Shown here piece by piece: positions 1 to 7,181 of a stretch of 64,000 nt of DNA. The DNA comes from Paenibacillus sp. 32352 (GTDB taxonomy: Bacteria; Bacillota; Bacilli; Paenibacillales; NBRC-103111). Position 1 is the first letter of the stretch. Every line of letters begins with the position of its first letter. The position numbers and the translations under genes are program-made. Where the stretch lies: contig NZ_MZNT01000014.1 of assembly GCF_002042965.1 (NCBI RefSeq), positions 124,001-188,000 of the forward strand, read 5' to 3'. The notes under the pieces are model-generated. The model ran no database searches. It saw nothing but the letters and a program-made list of their open reading frames with translations, and had not been told where the DNA came from.

Positions 1-414
1 GGCGGACGTAATAGCCTGCACTCCTGCGGATACGGAAACCGCAACCGTCAGTGTATAATCGATCAACAACGACACGCCGGTTAATCTTCCGAACGCCATC
101 CCCAGGTTTTCCTTGGAAACCATGTACGCTCCTCCGCCTTGAGGATAGGCGTCAATAACCTGTCTATAGCTGACGACCAGGATCGTGATTAATAAAATAA
201 TAGCGATCGCTATCGGCAAGGAATAAGCAAAGGCTGCAACCGATCCGACCGCGGCCAGCGCAATCAGAATCTGTTCCGTTCCATAAGCCACTGACGACAA
301 GGCGTCCGACGATAATATCGGAAGCGCCTTCCAAACCGGCATTTTTTCTTGCTCCAGCTCGTTGGATTTAAGCGGCCTGCCGAAAATGACTCTTTTTAAT
401 GAATCTGTTGTCAC
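1..414 (-). CDS. kimA: KimA-type potassium/proton symporter, APC superfamily (N-terminal part, cut by window edge)
   Basis: Translating the minus strand from a GTG at 414 gives 138 codons that stay open to the window edge. The N-terminus has a short cytoplasmic lead, the stretch SSDALSSVAYGTEQIL, hydrophobic helices, and YPQGGGAYMVSKENLG, which match my memory of B. subtilis KimA (YdaO), a high-affinity K+ importer of the APC superfamily in the plasma membrane. The start is GTG preceded by a GGGG motif about 10 nt upstream; no better ATG is available. A c-di-AMP riboswitch sits in its leader, which is the usual regulator of this gene and supports the potassium function. The remaining roughly 470 residues lie outside the window. 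The family call is secure; the ion specificity is inferred from family and riboswitch. Confidence 0.88.
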   Translation of the reverse strand, partial: MTTDSLKRVIFGRPLKSNELEQEKMPVWKALPILSSDALSSVAYGTEQILIALAAVGSVAAFAYSLPIAIAIILLITILVVSYRQVIDAYPQGGGAYMVSKENLGMAFGRLTGVSLLIDYTLTVAVSVSAGVQAITSA

Positions 415-504
415 ACTGCGTGCACCCCGATAACAAAAGAATTGGCGTAATAAACCATCTTAGTGTTTAATATGTCCTGTAACAACACAAAAAACACAAG
501 GCAA

Positions 505-660
505 GAGTCCTGTCTTCATCTCTCCTTCTCACTTCCGCTGACGAGGTTAGCTGTCGGATTAGGGCTGTGAGAAGCATGCCCTTCCTTTGCTTTACGCAAT
601 AGGATTCACCCCTTAATGATGGGTCCCCCGCTCTTCTTTCGAAGATTAAGCTTTATGAAA
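505..660 (-). ncRNA. ydaO/yuaA-type c-di-AMP riboswitch
   Basis: Reading the minus strand from about 655 to 510 shows the conserved pieces of the ydaO class in order: AGAGCGGGGGACCCA, GGGGTGAATCC, a GGGC/GCCC arm, then ATCCGACAGCTAACCTCGTC. This class binds c-di-AMP and turns off expression of K+ importers when the ligand is high. It ends about 90 nt before the kimA start. A U-rich tract (minus-strand T run near 490) follows a weak hairpin and may be the terminator. The class assignment is confident; exact ends are approximate. Confidence 0.9.
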
Positions 661-1079
661 TTATTCAAGCAACGATTGAATATAACTTTCTAACGGTCCC
701 GTTGTAAATGTGACACGTCCGGATAAATAAACCGATTTCTATTCTCCTTAAGTCAAAATAGCGCATACATGCCTACAGCCGTGCATCTCGCATCGTTTTT
801 TATCAAATTGCTTTCTTTATTGAAAAAAGGGGATAGTTCCCTCCGGTTATTAAGAAGGGAACTCTTACTGTGAAGGATTTATTTCGTATAGTGTAAAAGC
901 TAAAGAAGATTCTATGAACTATAAGGGATTGCTTTATAAAAAAAATACTTCCAAATACAATTTGAAAGTTACTTAATGGAGCTTCTTGAAAAATTGGCTA
1001 ATTATTAAGCGTATCAAACCAAGAAGAGAGAGGAAGAGAAGTGCAACCATTTCAGATCGATCTCCCTCCCTCAAAAAAA

Positions 1080-1293
1080 CTACGACGGAATAACCAACGC
1101 ACTATATTTTTCCTCAAGTTGCTTTAAGTAACTTTCTGGATTTCGGCGAAAGCGCCGGCGCATTACACTTTCGTTGAGACGTGCATTCCATTGAGTACAT
1201 TGTTCTTTATATCTTTCATATGGATCCGAGCCAAACCGAGCGGAAAGATTCAACCAGAACGATATACTCGCCGTTGCGAAGAATATAATTCAT
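1080..1293 (-). pseudogene. Possible frameshifted coding remnant, unknown family
   Basis: On the minus strand an ATG at 1293 begins MNYILRNGEYIVLVESFR and then runs out of frame. A shift of one base continues as SARFGSDPYERYKEQ and on to a stop at 1080-1082, with the charged, coding-like segment RRRFRRNPESYLKQLEEKYS. Neither half has a clear ribosome binding site. I do not recognise the family. The coding-like composition of the second half and its compatible position suggest a decayed gene, but it could be chance. Confidence 0.3.
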
Positions 1294-1569
1294 TCCAACT
1301 TCGTCTTCCCGTCATAAAACGATGGCGAGTTTTGGTTTGTCGGTAAAAACGTTCTATGGTCATTGTTGGTACGGGGAAGAAAAGAGTGGTCGTAACAAGA
1401 AAAGTGCCCCTTCCAGAATCCCCTGGTGTAAGAAGTTACATTCTTCACCATGGGCAGATCAGTCCCACGTACCCCAGGTTCAAAAAGAAATGGAGATATT
1501 TAAACGATTATAGTAATTTTAACTGTTTTGTTGATCCTTCTAGCATTCAGAGATTATTCCATAAATCGA

Positions 1570-1606
1570 AACAGCGGCTATCATCTAGACTGCCGCTGTT
1601 TTTTTA
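1570..1606 (+). terminator. Intrinsic terminator
   Basis: AACAGCGGC pairs with GCCGCTGTT across a 13-nt loop and is followed by six or more T residues on the plus strand. No intact plus-strand gene lies upstream in the window, so it may belong to a decayed transcription unit. Confidence 0.6.
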
Positions 1607-2080
1607 TTACTTTATATTTTCTTCCTACAGCCGCCGCCACCGGACAATCATCAGGCCTTACTTCGTCCAGAAGAAGCCGGGTTGCTGCCACGGCTGCCTG
1701 CAGCCTTTTCCAGCAATGCCCGACGAGTTGGGCTTCAATCGGAAAACCGGAAGAGCGAGCTGTAGTCACGCCTGGCTACATCTTCCAGATAGAAGGATCA
1801 ACTCAACGTTTTTTATTTTCGTGATTATTATCTTATTTGGATCGATTGTTGATGTTGATTAATAACCTAATGATTAATAATACCACAAGTAAAAAAAATA
1901 TTGACAAAATTATTCCAGCTGGGGTTATTAAATAATACATATTAATACCCACCTTTCACTTGTTAAGATTAAAGGATTAATCTATTATACAACAAAATAT
2001 AATAAATATTATAATTTTAGGTAGATATTGTAAATTTAATAGGATATAATTACCATATATTGATAAAGGAGGTAATTATT

Positions 2081-2779
2081 ATGGTAGCAGGTATTATTCG
2101 TAGAATTGGTAGGTTATCTTTGGCTTGTGTATTTGCTTTTACCCTCTTTGCTGGATCTGCTTTAGCGCAGGAAGGTACCAGTAAGCAAAAAGTTCTCGGG
2201 TTGGAAGTGCTAAACACTTTCGAACAAGTAGTCAAAAAAGATGGTGTTGAGCTAACGATTACTAGACAGGAATTAAAAGGTGGTGCTGCAGAACTAGAAA
2301 GACTTATTCAAAATGCAAAAGCAACTGGCGAATTTATTATTCCTGCAAATCGAAATTCTAAAGTTGCAGGTTCCAGTATAACCTATGGTGGAAATGGTTG
2401 CGAGAATAATAGTTATATACAAGCTTGTGTATATGCAACTGGAACGATTAGTGTAAATTGGGCGGGTTTTGCCGGTTTCAGAACTAATGGAACAGTTATT
2501 CAAAATATTACAGGGAAATCAGGCTATGATATCACTGAACAAGCAGGACAACCACGAGTTAAAGCAGTAGCATATGGCATAGTTGGTGGTGACACAATTA
2601 TTTACAACACATACAACTATAAAGCTTCAGATTGGGGTACACTGACTACTTTCAATTTTAATGAGTCTGAACCAGGGTTAATAGTAACCGTTGGATTATC
2701 TATGGGGGCAGATTTCAAATATAAACTTAATGGCAACTGGGTTAACACAACTGTATGGGCCCCTTTGACACAACAATAA
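2081..2779 (+). CDS. Orphan secreted protein, unknown function
   Basis: A 232-residue protein. The ATG at 2081 follows AAAGGAGG by 8 nt, better than the TTG at 2060. The N-terminus is a standard Sec signal peptide: an arginine-containing n-region, a hydrophobic core LACVFAFTLFAGS and a probable cut after ALA. The mature part is about 200 residues, rich in Asn, Thr and Tyr, with two cysteines 9 apart (NGCENNSYIQAC) that could form a disulfide, and alternating beta-like segments to the end. There is no cell-wall sorting motif, lipobox or transmembrane tail, so it is probably released. I do not recognise the family. Its AT-rich composition differs from the flanking chromosome, and it sits beside intron, IS110 and resolvase fragments, so recent acquisition is likely. 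It is monocistronic, with its own terminator at 2813-2846. Confidence 0.7.
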   Translation: MVAGIIRRIGRLSLACVFAFTLFAGSALAQEGTSKQKVLGLEVLNTFEQVVKKDGVELTITRQELKGGAAELERLIQNAKATGEFIIPANRNSKVAGSSITYGGNGCENNSYIQACVYATGTISVNWAGFAGFRTNGTVIQNITGKSGYDITEQAGQPRVKAVAYGIVGGDTIIYNTYNYKASDWGTLTTFNFNESEPGLIVTVGLSMGADFKYKLNGNWVNTTVWAPLTQQ

Positions 2780-2812
2780 GAAAGCAAATCTATACTGCAT
2801 AGAGGTCCACGA

Positions 2813-2846
2813 AGCCCCTTGGGATGCTTTCCAAGGGGCTTTTTTA
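2813..2846 (+). terminator. Intrinsic terminator of the orphan secreted protein gene
   Basis: A perfect 10-bp stem, AGCCCCTTGG with CCAAGGGGCT, an 8-nt loop and six T residues, 33 nt after the stop codon at 2779. Confidence 0.85.
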
Positions 2847-2849
2847 TAA

Positions 2850-3146
2850 GCTTGTAGCTCGGCTATCGTTACACCGTCCACGCCGGGTGCTCCTCCGTTT
2901 TGGATCACTCGCTTGTATGCGAGCCGAAGGTTCTCCCCTTCGAGCATTCGCTCCAGCAAGTCGTTCTGGGCTTCGCGAGAGGAAAGGGCGACTTGTGCCG
3001 ATGAAGAACTCGGCGCTCCGACATACCCATACGGCTTCACCGGTTCTCTTTGCCGAGGACACCCTCTTGCTCTTGGCTAACGGTAGGCGTTCGCCAGCCC
3101 CCGTTCGGGACTTTCACCCTAAAGATGACGCCCCTGCTGGGCGTAC
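2850..3146 (-). mobile_element. Truncated group IIC-like intron with the start of its reverse transcriptase ORF
   Basis: Minus-strand reading begins at 3146 with GTACGCCCAGCAGGGGCG, resembling the GUGYG 5' end of bacterial group II introns, followed by AGGGTGAAAGTCCC and AGCCAAGAGCAAGAGGGTGT, which look like domain I. An open frame then encodes LLERMLEGENLRLAYKRV and GGAPGVDGVTIAELQAY, the N-terminal signature of group II intron reverse transcriptase/maturases. The protein breaks off near 2850 at the terminator of the neighbouring gene. Only about 100 nt separate the 5' end from the readable protein, so most of domain I is missing. The element cannot splice or move by itself. It sits directly after a terminator-like hairpin, the known preference of class IIC introns. 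Confidence 0.75.
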
Positions 3147-3150
3147 AAAC

Positions 3151-3183
3151 CAAGGAACTAAGCGAGAACAAACCGCTTAGCTC
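3151..3183 (-). terminator. Terminator-like hairpin at the group IIC intron insertion site
   Basis: On the minus strand GGAGCTAAGCG pairs with CGCTTAGTTCC (11 bp, one G-T), followed by TTGGTTT and then the intron 5' end at 3146. Class IIC introns home to the 3' side of such hairpins, so this is best read as the intron's 5' exon target. The gene it once terminated is no longer visible. Confidence 0.6.
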
Positions 3184-3189
3184 CTTAAT

Positions 3190-3538
3190 TTCATTCTAAA
3201 GTGCCGGCAAGTGAAAATCCTCGAAAACTCGCAAGGAAATAAGTACCTTCGATCGGCACTCATTGAAGTTGCGCCCACTCCGTCTGCAGATCCAACAATT
3301 ATCTCGGAGCTCAGTACCGACGCATCGCAAGCCGCAAAGGCAGACACCGAGCGGCATTGGCGGCCGCCCATTCCATCATGACTATTGTTTATCATCTCCT
3401 CACGCGCGGCAAAGATTATAAAGATTTAGCCGGTAGCTATTTCGAAAAACGACAGCAAGAGGCCATAGGAAGCAGGCAGTTCGAAGGCTTGAGAATCTTG
3501 GTTTTCAAGTGGCTCTCACCACCTCGACAGCCTCGTAA
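3190..3538 (+). pseudogene. IS110-family transposase, degenerate C-terminal fragment
   Basis: The plus strand encodes the C-terminal part of an IS110-type transposase split over three frames. It starts with a segment containing GNKYLRSALIEVA (about 3240-3275), shifts frame, continues as YLGAQYRRIASRKGRHRAAL and AAHSIMTIVYHLL, then KDYKDLAGSYFEKR (to about 3460), shifts again and ends RRLENLGFQVALTTSTAS before a TAA at 3536-3538. These are hallmark tail motifs of the family, whose DEDD catalytic domain lies further N-terminal and is absent here. At least two frameshifts plus the missing N-terminus make it non-functional. The 5' break abuts the hairpin of the group IIC intron remnant. Confidence 0.8.
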
Positions 3539-3659
3539 CCATCTTGATTTCACATAAATTCTATAGCGCACAGTTTTTAAAAAAACACAAAAGCAGGGGC
3601 TTAGTTTCATGTGAAATTCTCGGGGTAGCTCAATAACATCTACAACAGCATGGTTAGAA

Positions 3660-4037
3660 CTAACGTTTCGCAATAATGGCAGTAGTAGAAAGCGCGAATA
3701 ATACCAGCAAGTTAAAGATGAAAAGCTGGTTGATTGGGATAGTTGTATTACCCAAATATTGATTAATTAACAAATACCCATTTAAGACAATTAAAGCGAA
3801 TATAAAAACGATATTCATGTATTTTTGCATCAGAAATTTAACTCTCTCATCAACTTCGGGCGTACCCTCTTTTTTTTGCTTTCTTCTCCGCACCATTTCA
3901 GCCATCCCAGAACCAATCACTATCGCTATAAATAGCTCCCATTTAATGGTTTGTTCAATAATAGAAATGATAACAAATGCGATCAAAAACCCAAGAAGTA
4001 AATGCCAGAAACTAATGACTGTCTTTCGCTTGTTCAC
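3660..4037 (-). CDS. Small integral membrane protein paired with an XRE regulator
   Basis: 125 residues with four predicted membrane helices: a pair near residues 10-45, a charged cytoplasmic loop containing VRRRKQKKEG around 50-60, then two more near 75-120. The GTG start at 4037 overlaps the stop of the upstream XRE gene by four bases, so the two are translationally coupled and transcribed from the promoter at 4287-4315. The layout (small XRE repressor plus 4-helix membrane protein, DUF2178-like) is common in Firmicutes and archaea; the membrane partner has no established function that I know. It lies in the accessory region, AT-richer than the chromosome around it. Confidence 0.75.
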   Translation of the reverse strand: MNKRKTVISFWHLLLGFLIAFVIISIIEQTIKWELFIAIVIGSGMAEMVRRRKQKKEGTPEVDERVKFLMQKYMNIVFIFALIVLNGYLLINQYLGNTTIPINQLFIFNLLVLFALSTTAIIAKR

Positions 4038-4249
4038 AAAGATTCCTCCTCATGATCGAGAGTAAATACATCTTCAACGCTTACTTTAAAATAACGTGCA
4101 ATTTTTAGCGATAATTCTAAACTTGGATTGTAGTGGTTGTTTTCGATCGCAATTATTGTTTGCCTGGTTACCTGCAAGTCCTGTGCCAATTGTAGTTGAG
4201 TAACATTGTTTTTAATTCTTAGATCGCGGATCCTATTGTGGACTATCAT
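4034..4249 (-). CDS. XRE-family helix-turn-helix repressor
   Basis: 71 residues from the ATG at 4249: NRIRDLRIKNNVTQLQLAQ, then QVTRQTIIAIENNHYNPSLE and ARYFKVSVEDVF, a minimal XRE/Cro-type DNA-binding domain of the YozG/YgzD type with almost no extension. A longer frame opens at 4288, but that ATG overlaps the predicted -10 box and cannot lie on the transcript; 4258 is a second possible start. Two perfect 16-bp palindromes flank and overlap its promoter, so it very likely represses its own two-gene unit. Such regulators normally control the membrane partner encoded immediately downstream. Confidence 0.85.
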   Translation of the reverse strand: MIVHNRIRDLRIKNNVTQLQLAQDLQVTRQTIIAIENNHYNPSLELSLKIARYFKVSVEDVFTLDHEEESL

Positions 4250-4266
4250 ATTCACCATCTTCTGAA

Positions 4267-4282
4267 GTAAAGATATCTTTAC
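4267..4282. promoter_or_regulatory. Downstream operator of the XRE/membrane unit
   Basis: A perfect palindrome, GTAAAGATATCTTTAC, placed across the expected transcription start. It is identical to the site at 4311-4326, 44 bp away. Binding by the XRE protein encoded just downstream is inferred. Confidence 0.75.
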
Positions 4283-4286
4283 ATTC

Positions 4287-4315
4287 ATTATAACCTAGTC
4301 ATCCCTCTACGTAAA
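4287..4315 (-). promoter_or_regulatory. SigA-type promoter of the XRE/membrane unit
   Basis: On the minus strand TTTACG (4310-4315) and TATAAT (4287-4292) are separated by exactly 17 nt. The -35 box overlaps the upstream operator, and the downstream operator covers the predicted start point. Confidence 0.75.
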
Positions 4316-4326
4316 GATATCTTTAC
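4311..4326. promoter_or_regulatory. Upstream operator of the XRE/membrane unit
   Basis: Second exact copy of GTAAAGATATCTTTAC, overlapping the -35 box of the promoter at 4287-4315. Occupancy would block RNA polymerase. Confidence 0.75.
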
Positions 4327-4871
4327 ATAAAGGTACAGGTACAAAGGTAAAAAGGGTTGCAGCACATTAGACTCTGAAACTGAAGACTTTATCTTTCCTT
4401 AGCGTACATTTTGCGCGTCTTCCTGGTTACCCCTCTAACAAAATCCGGAACGGCAACTTATTCAGTTCCGGCAGTTAGGTGTTGATGACTGATATATATT
4501 TGTAGATTAGCAGATTGGCAAGGATTTTGAACGGCCACGATAACAGGTTATGCGGATAATGCTACGGGAGGGAGACTTGGTTTATATGGATTCGCTGGAT
4601 CGCTTAGGACCTGCAGCCGTTGCGTTCGATGATAGGAGACCGTTACCGATTTCTGCTCGTTCGTGATAGTGAACGTGGGTTTTACTTTGCACATAATCCT
4701 AGTGAAGCGTGTAAGCTGCGGGAGAGCAATGGGACGTATAGTCGTCAGACAAAGCGAGAGGCCAAACATCATTCCATCCTACGTGATCTGTCAGTGGAAA
4801 ATCAGAAGAAAACAAGGAAGGATATGGTAAGATGGTCCTGCAGCAACCATCAAATTATGGGAGGGCAAAGC
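4327..4871. other. Intergenic accessory DNA with a resolvase remnant
   Basis: No intact gene. The resolvase fragment at 4511-4609 is the only recognisable content. An open frame continues upstream of the Nudix start at 4872 as far as 4620, but it reads as non-coding and has no ribosome binding site. Confidence 0.55.
4511..4609 (+). pseudogene. Serine recombinase (resolvase) remnant
   Basis: The plus strand reads QIGKDFERPR, an in-frame TAA, then QVMRIMLREGDLVYMDSLDR and LG. This matches the segment of Tn3-type resolvases that runs from the GKDxxRP stretch to the EGD...SLDRLGR motif before the active-domain end. The TAA replaces the Tyr or similar residue usually found there, and the frame is lost after LG. 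The catalytic Ser region and the DNA-binding domain are not visible. Confidence 0.5.
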
Positions 4872-5354
4872 ATGGGCATGCCGACACATATCGTAGCCGT
4901 AGGAGGCTTCGTGGTCAATGAGCAGGGGAAGGTTCTGTTGGTGAAAACCCATCATGAAGGCTGGGTCTATCCTGGCGGCCAAGTGGAAAACGGGGAAAAT
5001 CTGCTTGAGGCACTGAGCCGGGAAATAAAGGAGGAAAGCGGAATTGACGCCGTGCCCGTCCAATTGGTCGGGATCTATTCCAATACCTCCGCCTACAAAT
5101 GGCATGACGGGGTTACCGATGTACCCACGAAGGTGATGATGGACTTTATTTGCCAGCCTCTGGGCGGGGAGCTGTCCACTTCAGACGAAACCTCCGACAG
5201 CCGATGGGTACCGAGGGATCAAGTGCTTGAGCTGATTACGGCACCGGCGATCCGCACCCGGTATCAGGCTTACCTCGACTTCGACGGCAAGGTCCATTAT
5301 ATGGACTATGCCACCAAGCCGCATTTTGATCTGAAGCTTGCGACGAAGGTATAA
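4872..5354 (+). CDS. Nudix hydrolase
   Basis: 160 residues from the ATG at 4872, which follows GGGAGGG by six bases; the longer upstream frame is not coding-like. The Nudix box is complete: GQVENGENLLEALS followed by REIKEESGI (residues about 35-60) matches G-x5-E-x7-REUxEExGU, with the REEE glutamates that bind Mg2+. Nudix enzymes hydrolyse nucleoside diphosphates linked to another moiety; the substrate cannot be read from sequence. The C-terminal half carries a second beta segment (TKVMMDFICQPLGGELS) and a DETSDSRWV stretch typical of the fold. It is monocistronic, convergent with the DinB gene, sharing the terminator at 5378-5416. Confidence 0.85.
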   Translation: MGMPTHIVAVGGFVVNEQGKVLLVKTHHEGWVYPGGQVENGENLLEALSREIKEESGIDAVPVQLVGIYSNTSAYKWHDGVTDVPTKVMMDFICQPLGGELSTSDETSDSRWVPRDQVLELITAPAIRTRYQAYLDFDGKVHYMDYATKPHFDLKLATKV

Positions 5355-5377
5355 CGAGCCGTCAGAGACGTGAAATA

Positions 5378-5416
5378 AAGAGGCCTTCCCTTATAGGTGG
5401 AGGGCCTCTTCATTCT
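5378..5416. terminator. Bidirectional intrinsic terminator between Nudix and DinB genes
   Basis: AAGAGGCC pairs with GGCCTCTT around a 17-nt loop, with T-rich sequence on the plus side and A-rich sequence on the other, between convergent genes. Confidence 0.7.
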
Positions 5417-5417
5417 T

Positions 5418-5924
5418 TTATACTAACGGCGTCATTCCGCGTTCGATCCAGTCCTCGCGGGTCGGGCCATAAATGTCAGGTACGCGAAGTCCCGCCTGGC
5501 GCATGAGCACCGTCATTTGTCCGCGGTGGTGAACCTCATGCTGAATGAGTACACGGAGAGTCAGTCCATTAGGCCATTCCTCTCCGTACATAGAGCTCGT
5601 ACGCGTTAAATCCGCATCCTTCCACTGGGCTTGAACCGCCTCCAGCAGGGCATTGCGCTGGCTCCGGTACGCATCGGCGATAGCCTTGGCCGAAGCAGGC
5701 GCGGGAGCATGCTCGCCCCCCTCAACCGGCTGAAACTCAAGGCCTGTACGGGACATCATCTCATGAACCGTGGTCGTCAAATGCCAGGCGAGCTGTCCCA
5801 GACTGCGGTGGTCGGGAGTGATCTTTTGACTGAGCGAAGCATCCGTTAATGCATCCATAACGCGCTGCGTAGAAGCGGATTCATGGCTCCAGCTTGCCGT
5901 AAATTGTTCAACAGAAGTAAACAT
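5418..5924 (-). CDS. DinB-family metal-dependent protein
   Basis: 168 residues forming the DinB/YfiT four-helix fold. The expected metal ligands are visible: His in LAWHLTTTVHEM (about residue 48) and the HxxxH of LIQHEVHHRGQMTVLMRQ (about 129-133). DinB proteins are a broad family with thiol-transferase or unknown activities; many are damage-inducible in name only. The ATG at 5924 follows AGGAGG by 10 nt. It lies 83 bp downstream of a WYL-domain regulator on the same strand, a frequent pairing in Paenibacillus and Bacillus, which suggests joint expression or regulation. Confidence 0.85.
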   Translation of the reverse strand: MFTSVEQFTASWSHESASTQRVMDALTDASLSQKITPDHRSLGQLAWHLTTTVHEMMSRTGLEFQPVEGGEHAPAPASAKAIADAYRSQRNALLEAVQAQWKDADLTRTSSMYGEEWPNGLTLRVLIQHEVHHRGQMTVLMRQAGLRVPDIYGPTREDWIERGMTPLV

Positions 5925-6007
5925 AATTCATCATCCTCCTTTGATCTCTACCTATGACTGTATTCTCGCTTGAATATCTAAAGTATACCCTCCTAACCCT
6001 GACAACC

Positions 6008-6958
6008 CTATGTCAAGGTTAGTTGGTACTGGTCCACTATTTTTTGTGCCATCTCCTGCACCTTTCTCGCTACCGATTCCGGCTCAAGCACTTTCACATC
6101 GGCCCCGTGGCTCAGCAGCATCCCGTACAGCCAGGGCTCATCGGGCTGCTTGGCGGTTACAAGAATGGTTCCATCGGGCTCTGTCACCATGTCCCCGAAG
6201 CAGAAATAATCCTGAAGCCGCGCTTTCGCACGAGGCTGGAACCGGAGCACCAGGCTTACCAGGCGGGGAGGCTCCTCCTGACGAGACCAGCGAAAATCGA
6301 GCTGATCCATGGTTTTGGAACGGCGTGTGAAGGCTTCATCCAAGACCGTCAAATGCTCGATCCGCGTAAGCCGAAATATCCGGTAATCCTCACGAAGCCT
6401 GCAGTATCCGTACAAATACCATACGTAGCCCTTTAATACGACCCCCATCGGTTCGCACATCCGTTCGGACGAATCCCCCTGCGAGCTCGTATAGGAGAAG
6501 CGAATCACCTTGGCATCTCGAGCAGCTGTACGAAGTACCCCGAGCTTTTCCTTCTCTGCTTGGCCGCCATGCCATGGATTCAGGTCAATCATGACCTGCT
6601 GGCTCCAATGGTCCATCTCATGCCGCTCGGACCTGGCCATTAATGCGCCCACCTTGTCCAACAAGATGCTGGTATCCTGATCGCCGAAGGAAGAGCCAAC
6701 CCCTTTCAGCGCTATAATAATCGACTGAAGCTCATCTAAAGACAGGAATTGCCGGTCCAGCCGATATTGATCCATGATCTCGTAGCCTCCGGATGCTCCT
6801 GCAAAGGACACAATCGGAATGCCCGCCTGATTCAGCGCCTCCAAATCACGATAAATCGTGCGCAGAGATACCTCAAAGCGTTCGGCAAGCTCTTGGGCCC
6901 CGACTCTTTTGCGATTGAGCAGCAGCATCGTGATAGCCAATAAACGGTCAAGCTTCAA
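6008..6958 (-). CDS. YafY-type transcriptional regulator, HTH plus WYL domain
   Basis: 316 residues. The N-terminus MKLDRLLAITMLLLNRKRVG with QELAERFEVSLRTIYRDLEA is a DeoR/HTH_11-type winged helix. The middle and C-terminal part forms a WYL domain (FSYTSSQGDSSERMCEPMGV, then VWYLYGYCRLREDYRIFRL) with a WCX-like tail. WYL domains sense nucleotides or nucleic acids in several families. The start is a TTG at 6958 placed 8 nt after GGAGG; no ATG is better. It reads into the DinB gene, its probable target partner. Confidence 0.88.
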   Translation of the reverse strand: MKLDRLLAITMLLLNRKRVGAQELAERFEVSLRTIYRDLEALNQAGIPIVSFAGASGGYEIMDQYRLDRQFLSLDELQSIIIALKGVGSSFGDQDTSILLDKVGALMARSERHEMDHWSQQVMIDLNPWHGGQAEKEKLGVLRTAARDAKVIRFSYTSSQGDSSERMCEPMGVVLKGYVWYLYGYCRLREDYRIFRLTRIEHLTVLDEAFTRRSKTMDQLDFRWSRQEEPPRLVSLVLRFQPRAKARLQDYFCFGDMVTEPDGTILVTAKQPDEPWLYGMLLSHGADVKVLEPESVARKVQEMAQKIVDQYQLTLT

Positions 6959-7112
6959 AGGTGCTACCTCCTCCTTACTGGTTTCCCTTTTTATGTTACC
7001 TTTGAAGACGCTCTAAATCAATCGCTGCTTTTTTCATCCCCCAATACGGGGCCTCGGCTTCGCGGCTGATTCAAGCCTTTGCGGGTAGCCATGAAATTTT
7101 CAAGCTCTAACC

Positions 7113-7158
7113 CAAAAAAATGCAGCCCGTTTCCCTGACAGGGAACCCAAGCTGCATC
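7113..7158 (-). terminator. Intrinsic terminator of the DAACS symporter gene
   Basis: On the minus strand GATGCAGC pairs with GCTGCAT, enclosing a second inner stem GTTCCCTGTCAGGGAAAC, then a run of seven T residues. It lies 24 bp after the symporter stop codon. Confidence 0.8.
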
Positions 7159-7181
7159 TTCATTTTATCTATAAAGATAAA

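Larger units (their letters stand above)
661..2080. other. Gene-poor degraded region between kimA leader and the secreted protein gene
   Basis: About 1.4 kb without a convincing intact gene. Short open frames on both strands (for example 1322-1513, 1356-1862 and 1581-1769) lack a good ribosome binding site and read as low-complexity shadows. A probable C-terminal coding remnant lies at 1080-1293 and a hairpin terminator at 1570-1606. The last 200 bases are very AT-rich and hold a TTGACA at about 1904, which could be the -35 of the gene starting at 2081, though no convincing -10 sits at 17 nt. Confidence 0.6.

Noticed and set aside
1581..1769. Minus-strand frame beginning MTTARSSGFPIEAQ
   Set aside because: Composition is somewhat protein-like, but there is no ribosome binding site and no family I recognise; it ends beside the terminator.
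1356..1862. Long plus-strand open frame of 168 codons in the kimA-downstream gap
   Set aside because: It has no ribosome binding site, runs through a clear terminator hairpin at 1570-1606, and its translation has no domain-like pattern.
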